Assembly (NCBI RefSeq): GCF_026212465.1
Contig: NC_080061.1
Span: 22,458,787-22,522,786, forward strand
Source: Amaranthus tricolor
Taxonomy: Eukaryota > Streptophyta > Magnoliopsida > Caryophyllales > Amaranthaceae
DNA: 64,000 nucleotides
Direction: 5' to 3'
Shown: piece by piece, positions 63,505-64,000 of the stretch
How the letters are laid out: the number at the start of each line of letters is the position of its first letter
Numbering within the stretch: the stretch's first letter is position 1
Program-made: the position numbers and the translations under genes
Notes under the pieces: model-generated
Databases searched by the model: none
Told to the model about the DNA's origin: nothing
What the model saw: the letters and a program-made list of their open reading frames with translations, nothing else

Positions 63505-64000
63505 AGTGTTGAAATTTTTGGAATCAACAAAAAGTAGTCATATGTTTGAAATTACGTGCTAAGTTACTTTTTAAAATATTTTTTATTTTTTTTAGAACTT
63601 TCTCTCATAAAGTAATTCAAACTTTATTTTTTGCCAACAAACAACGCACAGAACAATATTTGGTATATATTATTGTGTTGAAATGGTTAGAATTAAACAC
63701 AATAGTCATGTACTTGAAATTACATGCTAAGTTGCGTTTTTAATGTTTTTTATATTTTTTTGCAATTTCACGCATCAAATGATTCAAACATGATTTGTTT
63801 CGCACGAAACGTAGCACACAACACTATTGGGTATAAATTATTGTGTTGAAATGGTTAGAATCAAAAACAATAGTCATATGCTTGAAATTACGTGCTAAGT
63901 TGCTTTTTAAAAATTTTTTTTGGTTTTTTAGCACTTTCTTGCATAAAGTGGTTTAAATTTGGTTTGTTTGGCAATACTATTTGGTACATACTATTGTGTT
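63505..64000 (+). repeat. Partial B-type HOR 36 (m1-m3 and start of m4)
   Basis: m1 starts at 63505, m2 at 63674, m3 at 63842 and m4 at 63995. The array runs past the window edge without sign of an end. Confidence 0.92.

Larger units (their letters stand above)
1..64000 (+). repeat. Tandem satellite array, about 170-bp monomers in 10-mer higher-order repeats
   Basis: Every part of the window is built from the same monomer in the same orientation. Landmarks recurring about every 170 bp are TGTGTTGAAATGGTTAGAATC at the start, TTGAAATTACGTGCTAAGTTG about 45 bp in, a T-rich tract, CACTTTCTCGCATAAAGT, CAAACTTGGTTTG, and ACACTATTTGGTATA at the end. Monomers differ from neighbours but match the monomer ten places away almost exactly, which defines a higher-order repeat of about 1,627 bp. 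Such arrays are known from centromeres and pericentromeric heterochromatin. That location is inferred, since nothing here shows CENH3 occupancy. No gap of unique sequence and no inserted element was seen. A subtelomeric or knob-like block is the main alternative. Confidence 0.97.

Noticed and set aside
1..64000. CRISPR array
   Set aside because: There are regularly spaced repeats, but unit and spacer are both part of a 170-bp satellite and all spacers are related. No cas genes are present.
1..64000. Transposon or retroelement insertion, tRNA or rRNA genes
   Set aside because: I followed monomer landmarks through the window and found no interruption, terminal repeats, polyprotein reading frame or structural RNA box.
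1..64000. Match to a known named satellite (for example primate alpha satellite at 171 bp or Arabidopsis 178-bp repeat)
   Set aside because: The unit length is similar, but I recognise no sequence in common with these. Equal length alone reflects nucleosome-sized units. The host species is left open.

Overview
The window is a single uninterrupted block of tandem satellite DNA. I find no protein gene, RNA gene, transposon, CRISPR array or unique spacer on either strand. The sequence is strongly A+T-rich (about 70-75% by eye) and T-rich on the plus strand. It consists of head-to-tail monomers of about 170 bp, recognisable by a start near 'TGTTGAAATGGTTAGAATCG', a central A/T tract, and a conserved second half carrying up to three short dyad-symmetric motifs. 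This organisation is typical of a eukaryotic centromeric or pericentromeric satellite. The species cannot be told from the sequence, and I do not recognise the family as a named satellite.

The monomers form a higher-order repeat (HOR) of ten monomers and 1,625-1,627 bp. Eight are about 164-172 bp, m3 is about 152 bp and m6 only 120 bp. The ten monomers are a diverged doubling of an older five-monomer unit, because m1-m5 pair with m6-m10 in order. Two monomer classes alternate in the same order in both halves (Q P Q P P). P monomers carry the dyad GTTTCG-CA-CGAAAC, exact or degenerate. Q monomers carry TTTGGCAACAAACAAGG-like sequence in its place.

Layout. Positions 1-683 hold the last four monomers of an A-type HOR. 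Positions 684-23,485 are heterogeneous A-type: 10-mers mixed with expanded 14-mers (about 2,238 bp) and 18-mers (about 2,853 bp), made by adding one or two copies of a 613-bp four-monomer module. Three HORs there carry a distinct C-type second half, and a segment of about 4.3 kb is repeated at an offset of 7,745 bp. Positions 23,486-31,615 are regular A-type 10-mers. Positions 31,616-36,984 hold an island of a second HOR family, B, entered and left through chimeric HORs. Positions 36,985-49,998 are homogeneous A-type 10-mers. At 49,999-52,117 the same A-to-B chimeric junction occurs again, and positions 52,118-64,000 are B-type 10-mers of 1,627 bp that look nearly identical to each other.

The content is therefore the record of array evolution: five-mer doubling, unequal exchange, local module expansion, segmental duplication, family replacement and homogenisation. 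The most interesting possible functional signal is the cluster of three adjacent dyads in full-length P monomers. One of them overlaps a partial match (7 of 9 fixed positions at best) to the CENP-B box. Any centromere role is inference. All repeat boundaries use an arbitrary phase, the conserved TGTGTTG (or its variant) at each monomer start.
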